From Shinisaurus crocodilurus (taxonomy: Eukaryota; Chordata; Lepidosauria; Squamata; Shinisauridae), in assembly GCA_021292165.1 (NCBI GenBank), contig CM037877.1, positions 81,313,691 through 81,377,690 of the forward strand: DNA of 64,000 bases, in the 5' to 3' direction. Both the position numbers and the translations under genes were made by a program. Under the pieces are notes generated by a model. That model was not told where the DNA came from, did no database searches, and saw only the letters and a list, made by a program, of their open reading frames with translations. Shown here piece after piece: positions 20,428 to 31,354 of the stretch (position 1 is its first letter; each line of letters opens with the position of its first letter).

Positions 20428-23391
20428 AGCGGCAGGCGCTGGCAGAGCGCTAGGGGCAGGCCACGCCAAGTAAGGGGAACAAGGGATCGATGCTTAATAT
20501 CTATCCCTTATTCCGGGCCTGCCCAGAGCCAAGGGATAACTGGGGGATGTGTTGCTCCTCCCCCCACCCTGCGTTTGCTGTTGTGCAATGCCAGGTCTGT
20601 TACCCAAAAAACATCTCTCATCCATGACTTGATCATGGATGGGGGTGCGGACCTGGCATGTGTTACGGAAACCTGGCTGGACGAGGCCGCTGCTCCAACT
20701 CTGGCGGCCTTGTGTCCAGCCGGTTTCTCGTATGCCCAGCAGCCAAGGGTTGGGGGACGGGGAGGGGGAGTGGCTGTTATCTACCGGGAGTCCTTGGTCC
20801 TCACCAGACTCCCTCTCCGGGAGACCAAGTTTATTGAGTGCATGTACTGGAGGTTGGGTCCAAAGGGCAGCCTGGGGATTCTGCTCGTGTACCGTCCACC
20901 CCGCTGCACGACAGACTCCCTGGCCGAGGTGCTGGAGGTGGTCTCCGATGTGCGTGTGTTGTCCCCCAGGCTAGTGGTGCTGGGGGACTTCAACGTGCAT
21001 TCGGGGGCTTCCCTCACTGGGGCACCTCGGGACTTTATGGAGACCATGGCTTCCTGGGAGCTGCACCCTGTATTAACTGGACCTACCCATGTAGCCGGTC
21101 ATGCACTGGACTTGGTTTTTGTTTCCGGAGAGGGGGGAAATGATCTGAAGATCGGGGGTATATCCACCACCCCCTTGTCATGGTCAGATCACTATCTGGT
21201 GGGGTTGGATTTCTCGGTGCCACAACCCCTCTGCAGGGGTGAGGGACCTATTAGAATGGTCCGCCCCAGGCGTCTTATGGATCCGGATGGATTCCTGAAC
21301 GCGCTTGGGGAATTGGAGCACACAAACGGTAGCTCGGTCGAGACCCTGGTGAATGACTGGAATGCTGCAATCACCAGGGCATTAGACCGAGTTGCCCCAA
21401 AGCGCCCTCTTCGCCTAAACAGAGCTCGCGCGGCGCCATGGTTCACTCCGTCGCTGCGAGCTCTGAAACAAGAGGTGAGAAGGCTAGAGCGCCGATGGCG
21501 AAATTCCCGCTCCGAAGACGATCGAACACGGGTTAGAGCTGCATCTTCAGCCTACCGGGTGGCGGTGAAGGCAGCAAAAAAGAATTTCTATGCTGCCTCC
21601 ATTGCGTCTGCAGAGTGCTGCCCCAGGAGGCTGTTCCAAGTGGTCCGGAGTCTGGTCGGTCCAGTCGCTCCGGACCCACTGGAACAGTCAAAAGCCTCCT
21701 GTGAGGCTTTAGCGAAGCACTTCGCAGATAAAATCGATCGGATTAGGAGTGGGATATCGTACGTCGTGGACACAGGGAGTGAGCGGGAGGAGGCCAATGG
21801 CAGACCGGTTTTGTGGGATCGGTTTCGGCTTCTTCCTTCTGATGAAGTGGACAAGGTGCTTTCATCTGTGAGGCCGACCACCTGCTTGTTTGACCCTTGC
21901 CCATCCTGGCTCATCATGAGCTGCAGGGAGAGACTGGGTGAGGGGATCAAGGCGGTGGTGAATGCCTCTCTCGAGGAGGGAGTGATGCCATCAGCCCTCA
22001 AGGAGGCAGTAATAAGACCGCTTCTAAAGAAGCCCTCCTTGGATCCCCAGGATTTAAACAACTTTCGCCCAGTCTCCAATTTACCATTTCTGGGCAAGGT
22101 GATCGAGCGGGTGGTGGGTGCTCAGTTGAAGGCACACTTGGATGAAGCCGATTATTTGGATCCGTGCCAGTCGGGCTTCAGGTCTGGACATGGGACGGAG
22201 ACGGCCTTGGTCGCCTTGGTGGATGATATGAGGAGGGCTTTGGATAGGGGCGAATGCTCCTTTCTAGTCCTCCTCGATCTCTCAGCGGCTTTTGATACCG
22301 TTGACCACGGTATCCTCCTGGACCGTCTGGAGGGGTTGGGCTTGGGAGGCACTGTATTGCAGTGGTTCCGGTCCTTCCTCTCTGGAAGGTATCAGAGGGT
22401 AATTCTCGGGGAGGAGGCTTCGGACCCTCGGCTGCTCACTTGTGGAGTGCCGCAGGGTTCCATCCTCTCCCCGATGTTATTCAACATCTACCTCAAGCCG
22501 CTGGGAGCTATCATCAGGAGGTTTGGGGTGCAGTGTCATCAGTATGCGGATGACACGCAGCTCTACCTCTGTTTTAAGTCCTCACCGAGGTTGGCCGTTG
22601 AGACCCTGTCCAAGTGCCTGGAGTCAGTGGCTGGCTGGATGGGAAGGAACATGCTGAAACTGAACCCCGACAAGACCGAGGTACTTCTGGTGGGGGACAA
22701 GGGAAGGTTAGGGGATGTTGACCTGGTGCTGAATGGGGTACATCTACCCCTGAAGGACCAGGTCCGCAGCTTGGGGGTCATTCTAGACTCCCAGCTGTCC
22801 ATGGAGGCTCAGGTGGCAGCTGTGAGCCGGGCGGCGCTGTATCAACTCCATCTGATACGGCAGCTGCGCCCCTACCTTCCTAATCACCTGCTCCCATCAG
22901 TGGTTCATGCCTTGGTCTCCTCTCGCCTAGACTACTGTAATGCGCTCTACGTGGGGTTACCCTTGAAGACGGTCCGGAAGCTTCAGCTGGTACAGAACGC
23001 GGCGGCTCGCCTGATTAAGGGCAGCCGCCGGCGTGATCACATCACGCCAGTGCTTAATGAGTTGCACTGGCTACCAGTTGCTTGCCGAGCCGAATTCAAG
23101 GTGTTGGTTTTGACCTTTAAAACCCTACACGGCTCCGGCCCAGCTTATCTCAAGGAGCGCCTCCAGCAACATCAAGTAGGCCGCTCAACAAGGTCTGCCA
23201 CGGATGGCCTTCTCCTTATCCCATCAGCCAGAGCAGCCAGGCTGGTGGGGACTAGGAAGAGGGCCTTCTCTGTGGCGGCCCCCACATTATGGAACTCCCT
23301 CCCTAGTGACCTTCGCCATGCCCCCTCCGTGATGAGCTTCCGCCGTGCATTAAAAACATGGCTGTTCAGGCGGGAATATGGGGTGGGTTAG
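20428..23391 (+). CDS. L2 ORF2 endonuclease / reverse transcriptase (intact frame, fused in frame to L1 ORF1)
   Basis: About 988 codons without a stop, ending TAG at 23389-23391. The AP-endonuclease domain shows LLLCNARSVTQK, ETWLDE, GGGVAVIYRE, VYRPPR, VLGDFNVH and WSDHYLVG in order. The reverse transcriptase shows NNFRPVSNLPFLGKVIERV, GFRSGHGTETAL, the motif A LLDLSAAFDTVDH, GVPQGSILSPMLFNIYL and the catalytic QYADDTQLYL. The C-terminus has SSRLDYCNALYVGLP, WLPVACRAEFKVL and AAPTLWNSLPSDLR typical of L2. All expected catalytic motifs are present. No native start codon context is identified; the frame is open leftward into L1 ORF1. Confidence 0.9.
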   Translation, partial: SGRRWQSARGRPRQVRGTRDRCLISIPYSGPAQSQGITGGCVAPPPTLRLLLCNARSVTQKTSLIHDLIMDGGADLACVTETWLDEAAAPTLAALCPAGFSYAQQPRVGGRGGGVAVIYRESLVLTRLPLRETKFIECMYWRLGPKGSLGILLVYRPPRCTTDSLAEVLEVVSDVRVLSPRLVVLGDFNVHSGASLTGAPRDFMETMASWELHPVLTGPTHVAGHALDLVFVSGEGGNDLKIGGISTTPLSWSDHYLVGLDFSVPQPLCRGEGPIRMVRPRRLMDPDGFLNALGELEHTNGSSVETLVNDWNAAITRALDRVAPKRPLRLNRARAAPWFTPSLRALKQEVRRLERRWRNSRSEDDRTRVRAASSAYRVAVKAAKKNFYAASIASAECCPRRLFQVVRSLVGPVAPDPLEQSKASCEALAKHFADKIDRIRSGISYVVDTGSEREEANGRPVLWDRFRLLPSDEVDKVLSSVRPTTCLFDPCPSWLIMSCRERLGEGIKAVVNASLEEGVMPSALKEAVIRPLLKKPSLDPQDLNNFRPVSNLPFLGKVIERVVGAQLKAHLDEADYLDPCQSGFRSGHGTETALVALVDDMRRALDRGECSFLVLLDLSAAFDTVDHGILLDRLEGLGLGGTVLQWFRSFLSGRYQRVILGEEASDPRLLTCGVPQGSILSPMLFNIYLKPLGAIIRRFGVQCHQYADDTQLYLCFKSSPRLAVETLSKCLESVAGWMGRNMLKLNPDKTEVLLVGDKGRLGDVDLVLNGVHLPLKDQVRSLGVILDSQLSMEAQVAAVSRAALYQLHLIRQLRPYLPNHLLPSVVHALVSSRLDYCNALYVGLPLKTVRKLQLVQNAAARLIKGSRRRDHITPVLNELHWLPVACRAEFKVLVLTFKTLHGSGPAYLKERLQQHQVGRSTRSATDGLLLIPSARAARLVGTRKRAFSVAAPTLWNSLPSDLRHAPSVMSFRRALKTWLFRREYGVG

Positions 23392-23528
23392 GTTTTTAAT
23401 GAGAATTTTTTATATTGTTTTATTGTGTTTTATTGTATTTTAATTGTACATCGCCCAGGGTGGCCGGGTGACCAGCCAGATGGGCGATTGATAAATATAA
23501 TAAATAAATAAATAAATAAATAAATAAA
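20428..23528 (+). mobile_element. L2 LINE inserted in L1 ORF1
   Basis: About 3.1 kb starting abruptly with agcggcaggcgctggcagag, GC-rich unlike the AT-rich L1 around it. It carries one long endonuclease/reverse-transcriptase frame and ends with the L2-type 3' region (tacatcgcccagggtggccg, then gggcgattgataaatataat) and a (taaa)n tail. The 5' end is probably truncated, since no separate ORF1 or 5' UTR is evident. Confidence 0.92.
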
Positions 23529-23870
23529 ATGGTTCATTTTGTTAGGAAGAACACAAGGGATCAGGTTCTTCAAAAACATTTTGCTACAGGATTGAAGGAG
23601 GAGGATAATTTTATAATTGTTCTGAAAGAAGTACCTATTAGATTTTTACGTAAACGGAAAGATTATGCCTTTTTGACTGTACTGTTGAAACAGAAAAAGA
23701 TTGCTTTTCGTTGGGAGATTCCAGAAGGTGTGGTTTTTTCCTTCAGAGATCAGAGATTCAAGCTGAATTCAGTTCAAAAAGCCAGAGACTTCCTAGAAAG
23801 ATTTAAAAGAGATTTTGAGGAGATGAAACGGGGAGAAGAAAGGATGGCCTTGGCCACAGGCACAGATTAA
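23529..23870 (+). pseudogene. L1 ORF1, 3' part (C-terminal domain)
   Basis: Resumes exactly after the L2 (taaa)n tail with MVHFVRKNTRDQVLQKHFAT, and ends ERMALATGTD with TAA at 23868-23870. Together with 19885-20427 it makes a normal L1 ORF1 of about 295 codons, so the L2 insertion seems to have removed little or no target sequence. It is open but separated from the ORF1 start. Confidence 0.88.
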
Positions 23871-23909
23871 GATTAATATATATATGTATATTTTAAATTT
23901 CTACTGATT

Positions 23910-26900
23910 ATGGATTACAAATGTTTAACATGGAATATTAATGGCGCAAATGCCCCTCAAAAGAGGAAAAAAGTATTTTACTATTTGAAAAAATTAAAGC
24001 AAGACATCATTTGTTTACAAGAGACTCATATCAAGAAAAAAGATATAAAGTATTTGGCCTATAAAACATTAGGTGAAGAATTTATCTCGGCACATGCTAA
24101 AAAGAAAAATGGAGTTGTTTTGTATATTAAATCCCATTTAAAACCAAAATTAGTATTTGCTGATGAACAAGGTAGATTTGTGGGAGTAGAAGTCAACTTA
24201 AATGGATTTAAGACAATGGTGGTGGGAATTTATGCACCTAACCAAGATAAAGCGGTGTTTTATAAGAAGCTTATGGATATTCTAATGGATTTATCATATG
24301 AAAGCTGGTGTTTGATGGGAGACTGGAATGGGGTCATGCTTCCACAAATGGACAGAACTTCAGAAAGAAATATTACAAGTTATCAAGGAAAACTCCCAAA
24401 AAGCCTTTTTGATCTGATGGAAAATCTGAGACTGGTGGACTTATGGAGGCAAAAGAATGGTGATTCAAGGGAATATACTTATTTTTCTGAGAGACACAGA
24501 TCATTTTCGAGAATAGATATGTTCCTGACAACTAAAGACTTTGTTACTAAAACTTCTAAAATAGAGATTTTACCAAAGACTTTCTCAGATCATAATCCTG
24601 TGACTATGGTTTGTAAAAGAAAATCCACTGTTTTTAGATGGAGATTAAATGAAACGTTATTACAAAATACAGCTGTGTTGGAAGATTGTAAAAAGAAACT
24701 AAAAGAATTTTTTGAAATTAACTTAGATAAGGGTACAGATCTGAGAATGGTTTGGGATGCAAGTAAAGCTTTTATTAGAGGTTATTTTATACAATATAAT
24801 ACTCAACTTAAGGCCAAGAGACAAGAGAAAATGCAAAAAATTCTGGAGGAAATAAAAAAGAAGGAGGAAGAATTAAAGATCTCTCCAGGAAACTCAAATA
24901 TTTTCCAACAGATTAAAATGTTGCAACAACAGTTATCTATGGTAACAACAAGAGAAATGGAAATAAAATTGAATTATATGAAACAGGAACTTTGAATTTG
25001 CAAAAAACCTGGGAGATGGTTGGCTTATAGATTGCGAAAAGAAAGAGAAAAGAAAATGATAATAAAAGTACAAGAGGGCGATAAAGTATTAACAGACAAT
25101 AAGGAGATACAAAAATCATTTTACTATTATTATTCGAATTTATATAAAGGACATAATGTTTCATCAGAAAAAATAGATGAATATATTGAAAAACAAAAGT
25201 TACCTAAGATTACAGAGGATCAGAGACATATTATGAATGGTCCTATAACAATAAGTGAATTGGTGGGTGCTATAAAAAAGATTAAACCAGGAAAGGCGCC
25301 AGGACCGGATGGACTTTCTGGTAAATACTATCAGAGATTTGAAGATGAACTCATACAACCTTTACAAAAAACGATGAATTCTATTTTGCAAGGAGGCCGG
25401 ATGCCGGAGACATGGAAAGAGGCAAATATAACATTAATACCTAAAGAGGGACAAGACTTAACCTTAACAAGAAATTATAGACCAATATCATTACTGAATA
25501 ATGACTACAAGCTGTTTACAATGATATTGGCGGAAAGATTAAAAATAATTCTTCAAGAATTTATTCATGAAGATCAATGTGGTTTTTTACCTAAAAGACA
25601 GCTGAGGGATAATGTTAGAACAGTCTTAGATATTTTGGAGTACTTGGAAAAGCATAATGAAAAACATGCTGCATTGATTTTCTTAGATGCAGAGAAAGCG
25701 TTTGACAATTTAAATTGGGGGTCTCTATTTAAAGTACTGAAGGAAATGGATTTTGGAGAGAACTTTATAAAATGGATAAAGTCAATTTATACTTCACAAA
25801 CAGCACAAATAATTGTCAATGGCGATATGACGAAACCGTGTGGAATACATAGAGGAACAAGACAAGGTTGCCCATTATCACCTTTGTTGTTTATTCTTGT
25901 GCTTGAAATATTGAACAGAGATATAAGACAAGATGATAGAATTGGAGGCATAAAAATTAAAAAAGAGTCTTATAAGCTGAGAGCTTTCGCAGATGATTTG
26001 GTGTTAACTTTGGAAGATCCTCTGAAAGGAATAGAAACGTTAATGGTTAAATTGAAGGAGTTTGGTGCTGTAGCTGGTTTTAAGGTTAATAAACTAAAGA
26101 CAAAGATATTAACAAAAAATATGAAAATTCAAGATCAAATAAAATTGTCAAATAAATCAGGTTTTAAGGTTGAAAAGAAAGTAAAGTATTTAGGTATCAC
26201 ATTAACAAATAAGAATTGTATGTTGTTTCAAAATAATTATGTAAAGTCTTGGAATGAAATGAAAAAAGATTTAGAAAGATGGGATAAAGCTCAATTGTCA
26301 CTTTTGGGGAGAATAGCCACAAAGATGAATGTATTACCTAGAATGTTGTTTTTGTTTCAGACTATTCCTATTGTGACATCGCAAATATCTTTTAAACAAT
26401 GGCAGAAGGATATATCTAGATTTGTATGGCAAGGGAAAAAGCCACGGGTTAAGTTTAAGATTTTACAGGATGCAAAAGAAAGAGGGGGGTTGGGTCTTCC
26501 TGACCTGAAGTTATATTTTGCTGCTTGTTGTTTAGTATGGATCAAAGAATGGGTTTTGTTGAAAAATAGTCGATTATTAGATTTGGAGGGATATGATTTG
26601 AGATTTGGATGGCATGGGTACATGTGGTATGATAAAGTTAAAGTGAATGTAGAATTTAATAATCACTGTGTTAGAAGTGCCATTTTGAAAATTTGGAATA
26701 AATATAAACCTAGGTTTTGTCAGAGAGTACCATTGTGGCTATCAGAACAAGAAGCCCATCATAGAAGAGAAATGTTAAGTAAATACAGTTGGTTGACATA
26801 TCGTGATTTGCTGAATTTTTCACAAGATGAATGTAAAATAAAATCAAGAGAAGAACTGATAAAAGAAGGTCATACATGTCAATGGTTCTCCTATTTACAG

Positions 26901-27669
26901 ATGGTAGAAAGGTTTAAAGTTGATAAAAGGTTGTATGATTTTGAACAGAGGGTATCTGACTTTGAAAGGGAATTATGTCTAAATGATGAACATCTTATTT
27001 CAAGAATGTATAAGCTTTTGTTGAAATTTGAAACTGAGGAAGAGCAAGTGAAGGAATGTATGATAAAATGGGCTCAAAATTTTGGTTATAATATACTAAT
27101 GACACAATGGGAAAATATGTGGTTAAAAGGTTTGAAATTTACTTTATGCTCTAGTCTTAAAGAGAATTTTTATAAGATGATGTATCGTTGGTACTTGTCG
27201 CCGGAGAAATTGGCTAGAATGTATAGCGGTGCATCAGATATATGTTGGAAATGTGAACAACAGGAAGGAACCTTTTATCATATGTGGTGGACATGTAAGA
27301 AAGCTAAAAGTTTTTGGGTTGAAATTCATTTATTAATGCAAAAGATTTTAAGGATTACTTTTCAATTGAAACCAGAGGCTTTTCTATTGGGAATAATGGA
27401 CAGTCAGCTAGAAGGAAGATATGGAACTTTATTTTTATACATGACAACTGGCAGCGAGACTACTATATGCACAGAAGTGGAAAGGTCCAGCAGTGCCTAC
27501 GATAGAAGAATGGTTGGTCAAGATGCTGGAGCTGGCAGAGATGGCCAAACTTACATCACTAATTAGAGAAAGGACAACATCTGCGTTTATTATTGAGTGG
27601 AAACCTCTAATTGACTTTTTGCAGAGACTGGAAAATAATGATTTGTTTGTTTGTGGATTTATGGAATAA
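23910..27669 (+). pseudogene. L1 ORF2 (endonuclease-reverse transcriptase) with one stop and one frameshift
   Basis: Starts ATG at 23910, 39 bases after the ORF1 stop. The endonuclease has CLTWNINGANAPQKRKK, CLQETHIKKKD, GDWNGVMLPQMDR and FSDHNPVTM. The reverse transcriptase has PGKAPGPDGLSGKYYQRF, YRPISLLNNDYKLFT, the motif A LIFLDAEKAFDNLNW, GTRQGCPLSPLLF and RAFADDLVL. The Cys motif near the C-terminus reads CWKCEQQEGTFYHMWWTC. A single in-frame TGA at 24993-24995 interrupts it, and reading resumes in the same frame. An extra base near 27450 shifts the last 72 codons, which otherwise continue AARLLYAQKWKGPAVP... to FMEstop at 27667-27669. With these lesions the copy should be inactive. Confidence 0.9.
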
Positions 27670-27853
27670 TAAGTGAATCTGGGACAATGGGAAGAAAGAG
27701 ATTTCTCATTTGGATTATCGAGTAAGAAAAATTATTGTTACCTGTATTTGCTGTAGAAGAAAAATCGGAGGTCTATTTTGTTTTGTTAACTGTTATATTT
27801 TTGATATTATGTGTTTGTTTTATATAGAAATAAAAAAATTGGAAGAAAAAAAA

Positions 27854-27871
27854 AATAGTCGATTCCCAGTC
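27854..27871 (+). repeat. 3' target-site duplication of the L1
   Basis: Exact copy of 19061-19078, following the A-run at the end of the L1. Confidence 0.93.
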
Positions 27872-28235
27872 ATAAAGTAAGTGGCATTGATTGTCATGTC
27901 TGTTCTAAGCTTGCTGGAATTGAACAGTGGTGGGACATAGGATTATGAAGTATTGTTTTCCAAGTGTGGTGTGCTTTTGGTGAAGTTTTTCCATGCCCCT
28001 ACAAAGGCTAAAGACTAGAATGAAATTAATAAATGCACAAATTAATGACACAGATGACCAGCTAATTGGGGGATGTTCACTTATATGTACATGATCCATC
28101 TTGTGCTTTTCGGTAAAGATAAACTGACTGCCATAAGCGTGGAAATAAATAAAATTAATTTCAAGAAATATTTAACTGATATAGAAAGGGCGAATTCCAT
28201 AATTCCTCAAGAAGGTGGTCGCAAGATCCACTTAT

Positions 28236-28280
28236 ATATGAAGCTGGCTTATAATGAGTCAGACCACTGGTCCTGTGAAG
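28236..28280 (-). mobile_element. Fragment of a tRNA-derived squamate SINE (3' tail)
   Basis: The minus strand reads ggaccagtggtctgactcat then aagccagcttcata. This matches the tail that at 51330-51378 reads ggaccaatggtctggcttgg. Confidence 0.6.
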
Positions 28281-28929
28281 GAACAGAACTGCCTTCCATT
28301 CTTGTATATAGTTTGCTTTTTGGATATTATTGGTTTAAATCTTTTTTTGGGGGGGTATATGTTCTGGTCAGTACCAGGCAAAAGATCAAAAGTTTAGATA
28401 AAGATTATTGGAATCAGGATGTTAGCTCAGAAAGTCAAAAGTATACATAAGGCCCACGGAGCTAGAGCGTCTGCAGAAGGAGAGGAGAGAAGGGGTTGGA
28501 TCTAGCATTGCGATAACACAAGCAGAGGCTACCACTTGCTGAACAGGACTTTGCCCTCCTCCTCTCTTCCCTGCTGCAGCCCACCCCATGCACCCTCCCG
28601 ATCTGCTCTGGAGAGTATCACAAAACAATGCTGGATCCAATCCACAGAAGTGGGCAGGAGGTTTAACAGAAGTCAGATGAGAGAATGAAGTTTGCAGAAC
28701 TTTTTACTTGGATAAAGGAGCCAGATAATCTGTGCAGAAGAAAACATAGTGGGGTTCAACAGGAAGTCAGAGAAAGGAGTCAGGAGATAGGAATTTAGAG
28801 TAAAAGTGAACAAGAAACTACCCTCCTGATTGGTTGGAGAGGGGAAGGAAAAGGCTATTCTTAAGATACAAAAGCCTCAGGTAGAAGGGCAGAAATTCAG
28901 ACAGGAGGATCAGAAGCAGATTTGGGGCT

Positions 28930-28950
28930 GCGGGGGGGGGGGGGGGGGGG
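28930..28950. repeat. Poly-G tract
   Basis: An uninterrupted G run of about 20 bases. It could form a G-quadruplex or be mis-sized in the assembly. Confidence 0.85.
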
Positions 28951-29125
28951 AATCTGTTCCGCCATGGGTTCCCCTTCCACTGGTGGGATGATACCATTGG
29001 ATCCAACCCACTGGCTTGTTCATAGGTTATTTTATTTTTAATAAGTTCAGCCATGTTATCAAAGCATAAGGTGCTTAGGTAAGCTGCAGTGATTTAGTAG
29101 CATTTGTAAGAAAGTATTAAATTGA

Positions 29126-29291
29126 CTGGGTTTGCATGACATGACAACCCACAATGGGTTGTCCTGTTGTGTGAACCTGGACCGATTCTCACAGGGTGGC
29201 TTGTTAGTGGGCACCAAACCAGCCCAACAACCCATGGCTTGTTGTTGAGAATGTTGGACCCACAATGGGTTGTCATGTCATCTGAACCCGG
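29126..29291. mobile_element. Palindromic MITE (gggttcagatgacatgacaa family)
   Basis: Left arm gggtttgcatgacatgacaa followed by cccacaatgggttg. The right arm is ccacaatgggttgtcatgtc followed by atctgaaccc. The inner part repeats the small palindrome cccacaatgggttg. The same terminal motif occurs at 44301. Confidence 0.75.
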
Positions 29292-30364
29292 GTGATCAAC
29301 CCCATCATGGGTTGCAGGAAATGGCTAGTGAGCCACTCAGCAAGAGCAGCAAAAAACCCTTGCCGCTCTTTCCAAGCTAGCCCAGGCCACCACCAGTGCC
29401 AGCTCCCCCACTGATGCCCAAGTGGCTCAGTGGTGGAATGGGCCCCACTGAGATTGTGAACCCACTGTGGTTCTTTCCCCCTTTAAAATCCCCCCCCCCG
29501 GAGACTGCATTTCACAATCTCCTATTTGACAGGTAGCGACAGTCCCTTCAAAGTGCCCAAACGGCACATTGGAGGGGCTGTCACTGGTTCATCCTTTTTA
29601 TTTATTTTTTTTCACACAAGAAATTTGTGCAATTTTTTCAGACATTTTTTAATTTAAATGTTTTAGTTGGACTTGCGCATGTGCGTACGTGCACACTTGC
29701 ATGTGTCTGAAATGGAAAGCCTCACCTAGGCAATGTCCTGGGGGATGTCTGCTGTCAAAGTGCAGCTGGTACCCACCATGGGCATTGATCCAGAGAGGCT
29801 GCAAAGAGGTGTATTTTTCACTTCGCTTTCTCTTGACAGCTGTCAAAAGGCGAGCTATCAAGAGAAACCAAAGCCGCAAGTGATCTTTGCTCATAGAAGA
29901 GGATGGCCAGTATATCACCCCCTTTGTGGTGAGATCCTCTAGGGATTTATTTGGACCTGACTCTTGTCAGGTTCCTTGCACTTTTCCACTCTTTTCCGAG
30001 ACTCCAAGTACGGTACTGAGGAAAGTGAAAAAATGTGTCACCCTTTTTATGGGAGCACAGAAGATTGACAGCTAGCTGTCAAAACTCCAGTTCCTTTTAA
30101 AAGTTTTTTTTTTTTGACAGGGCTATTCAGGGCTTTTTTGTGACACAGACATATGCAGGCATGAATGCATATGTTCCTGTCAAAAAAACCATGGGTAGCC
30201 CTCGCGGTGAGTTGAGGCAGGGAGGCCCTATTTTAAATTTTCCCAAGCCTTGAGAACTTTGGATTCCTAGAAAGAAATAATTAGCTACAGTGTCTTGTGT
30301 CTTTATCAGACCCAGCGCTCTCAGCATTTGTCCTGCAAATGAATGTTTGATTGCTATTCTAACA
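29292..30364 (-). other. PCSK5: PCSK5 intron, no recognised feature
   Basis: Mixed-composition sequence with several T runs. I saw no exon, RNA gene or clear transposon ends. Confidence 0.45.
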
Positions 30365-30454
30365 GCATAATCTTATGCATGTCTATGCAGAAGTAAGTCC
30401 CAGTTACCCCAGTGGGACTTGCCCCAGGTAAGTGTGTACAGTATTGCAGTCTAA
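30365..30454. mobile_element. Short palindromic MITE (gcaatcctatgca family)
   Basis: Left cataatcttatgcatgtcta, right gtacagtattgcagtc, with the inner stem aagtaagtcccagtt / agtgggacttgccc. Same family as 13146. Confidence 0.7.
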
Positions 30455-30900
30455 GTATGACAGTAGCAGTGGTGGAGGAGAGAGAAATTGGAAGGAGTAA
30501 ACAGGTGGTAAGAAGTTGCTGTGGAAATTATTACCATGGAATCATGTAATTATTTTGAGAAAAATTAAAGCAAAGTCTGATCCCCAGCCAAAGTTCAGCA
30601 CTCCTACTTGGTTCTGAAAGTTGACATTTTCCATGGTATCTAAAACCTGTTACTGTTATCTGGATGATTTAAGCCTAACAGAACATGATGTTGGGTAATC
30701 TTTTCTGCAACAAATAGCAGAAGAAACAGACCAGGAAGTGTTACAGTATTGTAAAGAGTTTTAGCTATCAGTGGGCTTGCAGAATGTTGGCGGGGGAGGG
30801 GGCAGAATCAACTTTTGCAAGTGAGCATACATGACATGAGTGCTACTGCTGCATTCACAAAGCAGTTGGACAAAAAGAGAAAAACTTTGATAATGACTTT

Positions 30901-31354
30901 GGGCTGGTTCGTACGACCCAGGTGGCGAGCGGGGGAGGCACTAGGGGGCCGTCTGCGGGGTCCGGCGGGGCGCCGCAGACGACCTGCGCCCTGTGCGCGT
31001 GAGCGGACCCCGGTGGAGCTGGCAGTCCCCGCACCGCAGTGCGGGCCTCCTGGCACTAGGGGTGGCAGCTCGGGATGCCCAGAGGGGCAGTTTGCCCCTA
31101 CAGGCTGGAGCAGCCGCAGCTCCGGCCGCTCTGGGCTGCCGCCTCTGTGCGGCCCCTGCAGAACGGCCGCTGGCTGTTCGCACGGCAGGGTAGCCACGGG
31201 CGGTAGGGGTTTACCCCTCTACCGCCCATGGTCACTTTGCGTGCATCCCGTGCGCGGCCGTCCCGCAGGGGCACCCCCGGTCGGTGTTCGCACAACATGG
31301 GAACTGCAGGGGACTTCTGCTCCCCCGCGGTTCCTGTGTCGTGCGAACATGCCC
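30901..31354. mobile_element. CpG-rich TIR element 36 bp from a PCSK5 splice donor
   Basis: The left end gggctggttcgtacgacc and the reverse complement of the right end, gggcatgttcgcacgacac, form the inverted repeat. TTT precedes the left end and follows the right end. The 454-bp interior is very rich in G+C and CpG (ggcggggcgccgcagacgac, for example), in sharp contrast to the surrounding intron. No transposase. Superfamily not assigned. Confidence 0.75.

Larger units (their letters stand above)
19079..27853 (+). mobile_element. Full-length L1 LINE, antisense within a PCSK5 intron, carrying a nested L2
   Basis: Bounded by a perfect 18-bp target-site duplication. It has a 5' UTR (19079-19884), ORF1 split by an L2 (19885-20427 and 23529-23870), ORF2 (23910-27669) and a short 3' UTR ending in an A-rich tail. 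Without the roughly 3.1 kb L2 it would be about 5.7 kb, a normal full-length vertebrate L1. The exact target duplication and nearly open frames imply a young copy. It lies on the opposite strand to PCSK5, in the intron where an exon appears to be missing. Confidence 0.93.
27872..29125 (-). other. PCSK5: PCSK5 intron sequence right of the L1
   Basis: Contains a minus-strand tail fragment of the squamate tRNA SINE at 28236-28280, inverted gttggatct/ggatccaatc motifs at about 28495-28645 suggesting a decayed MITE, and a poly-G run. No exon with cysteine spacing was found despite a search for the missing PCSK5 exon. Confidence 0.5.

Noticed and set aside
19861..23391. Interpretation of the 1,176-codon frame as a host or domesticated gene
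   Set aside because: Both halves are clearly LINE-derived (L1 ORF1, L2 ORF2), and the L1 ORF1 remainder follows the L2 tail, so it is a nested insertion.
28930..28950. Poly-G tract as a regulatory G-quadruplex
   Set aside because: A lone homopolymer in a deep intron gives no evidence of function, and its length may be a sequencing artefact.
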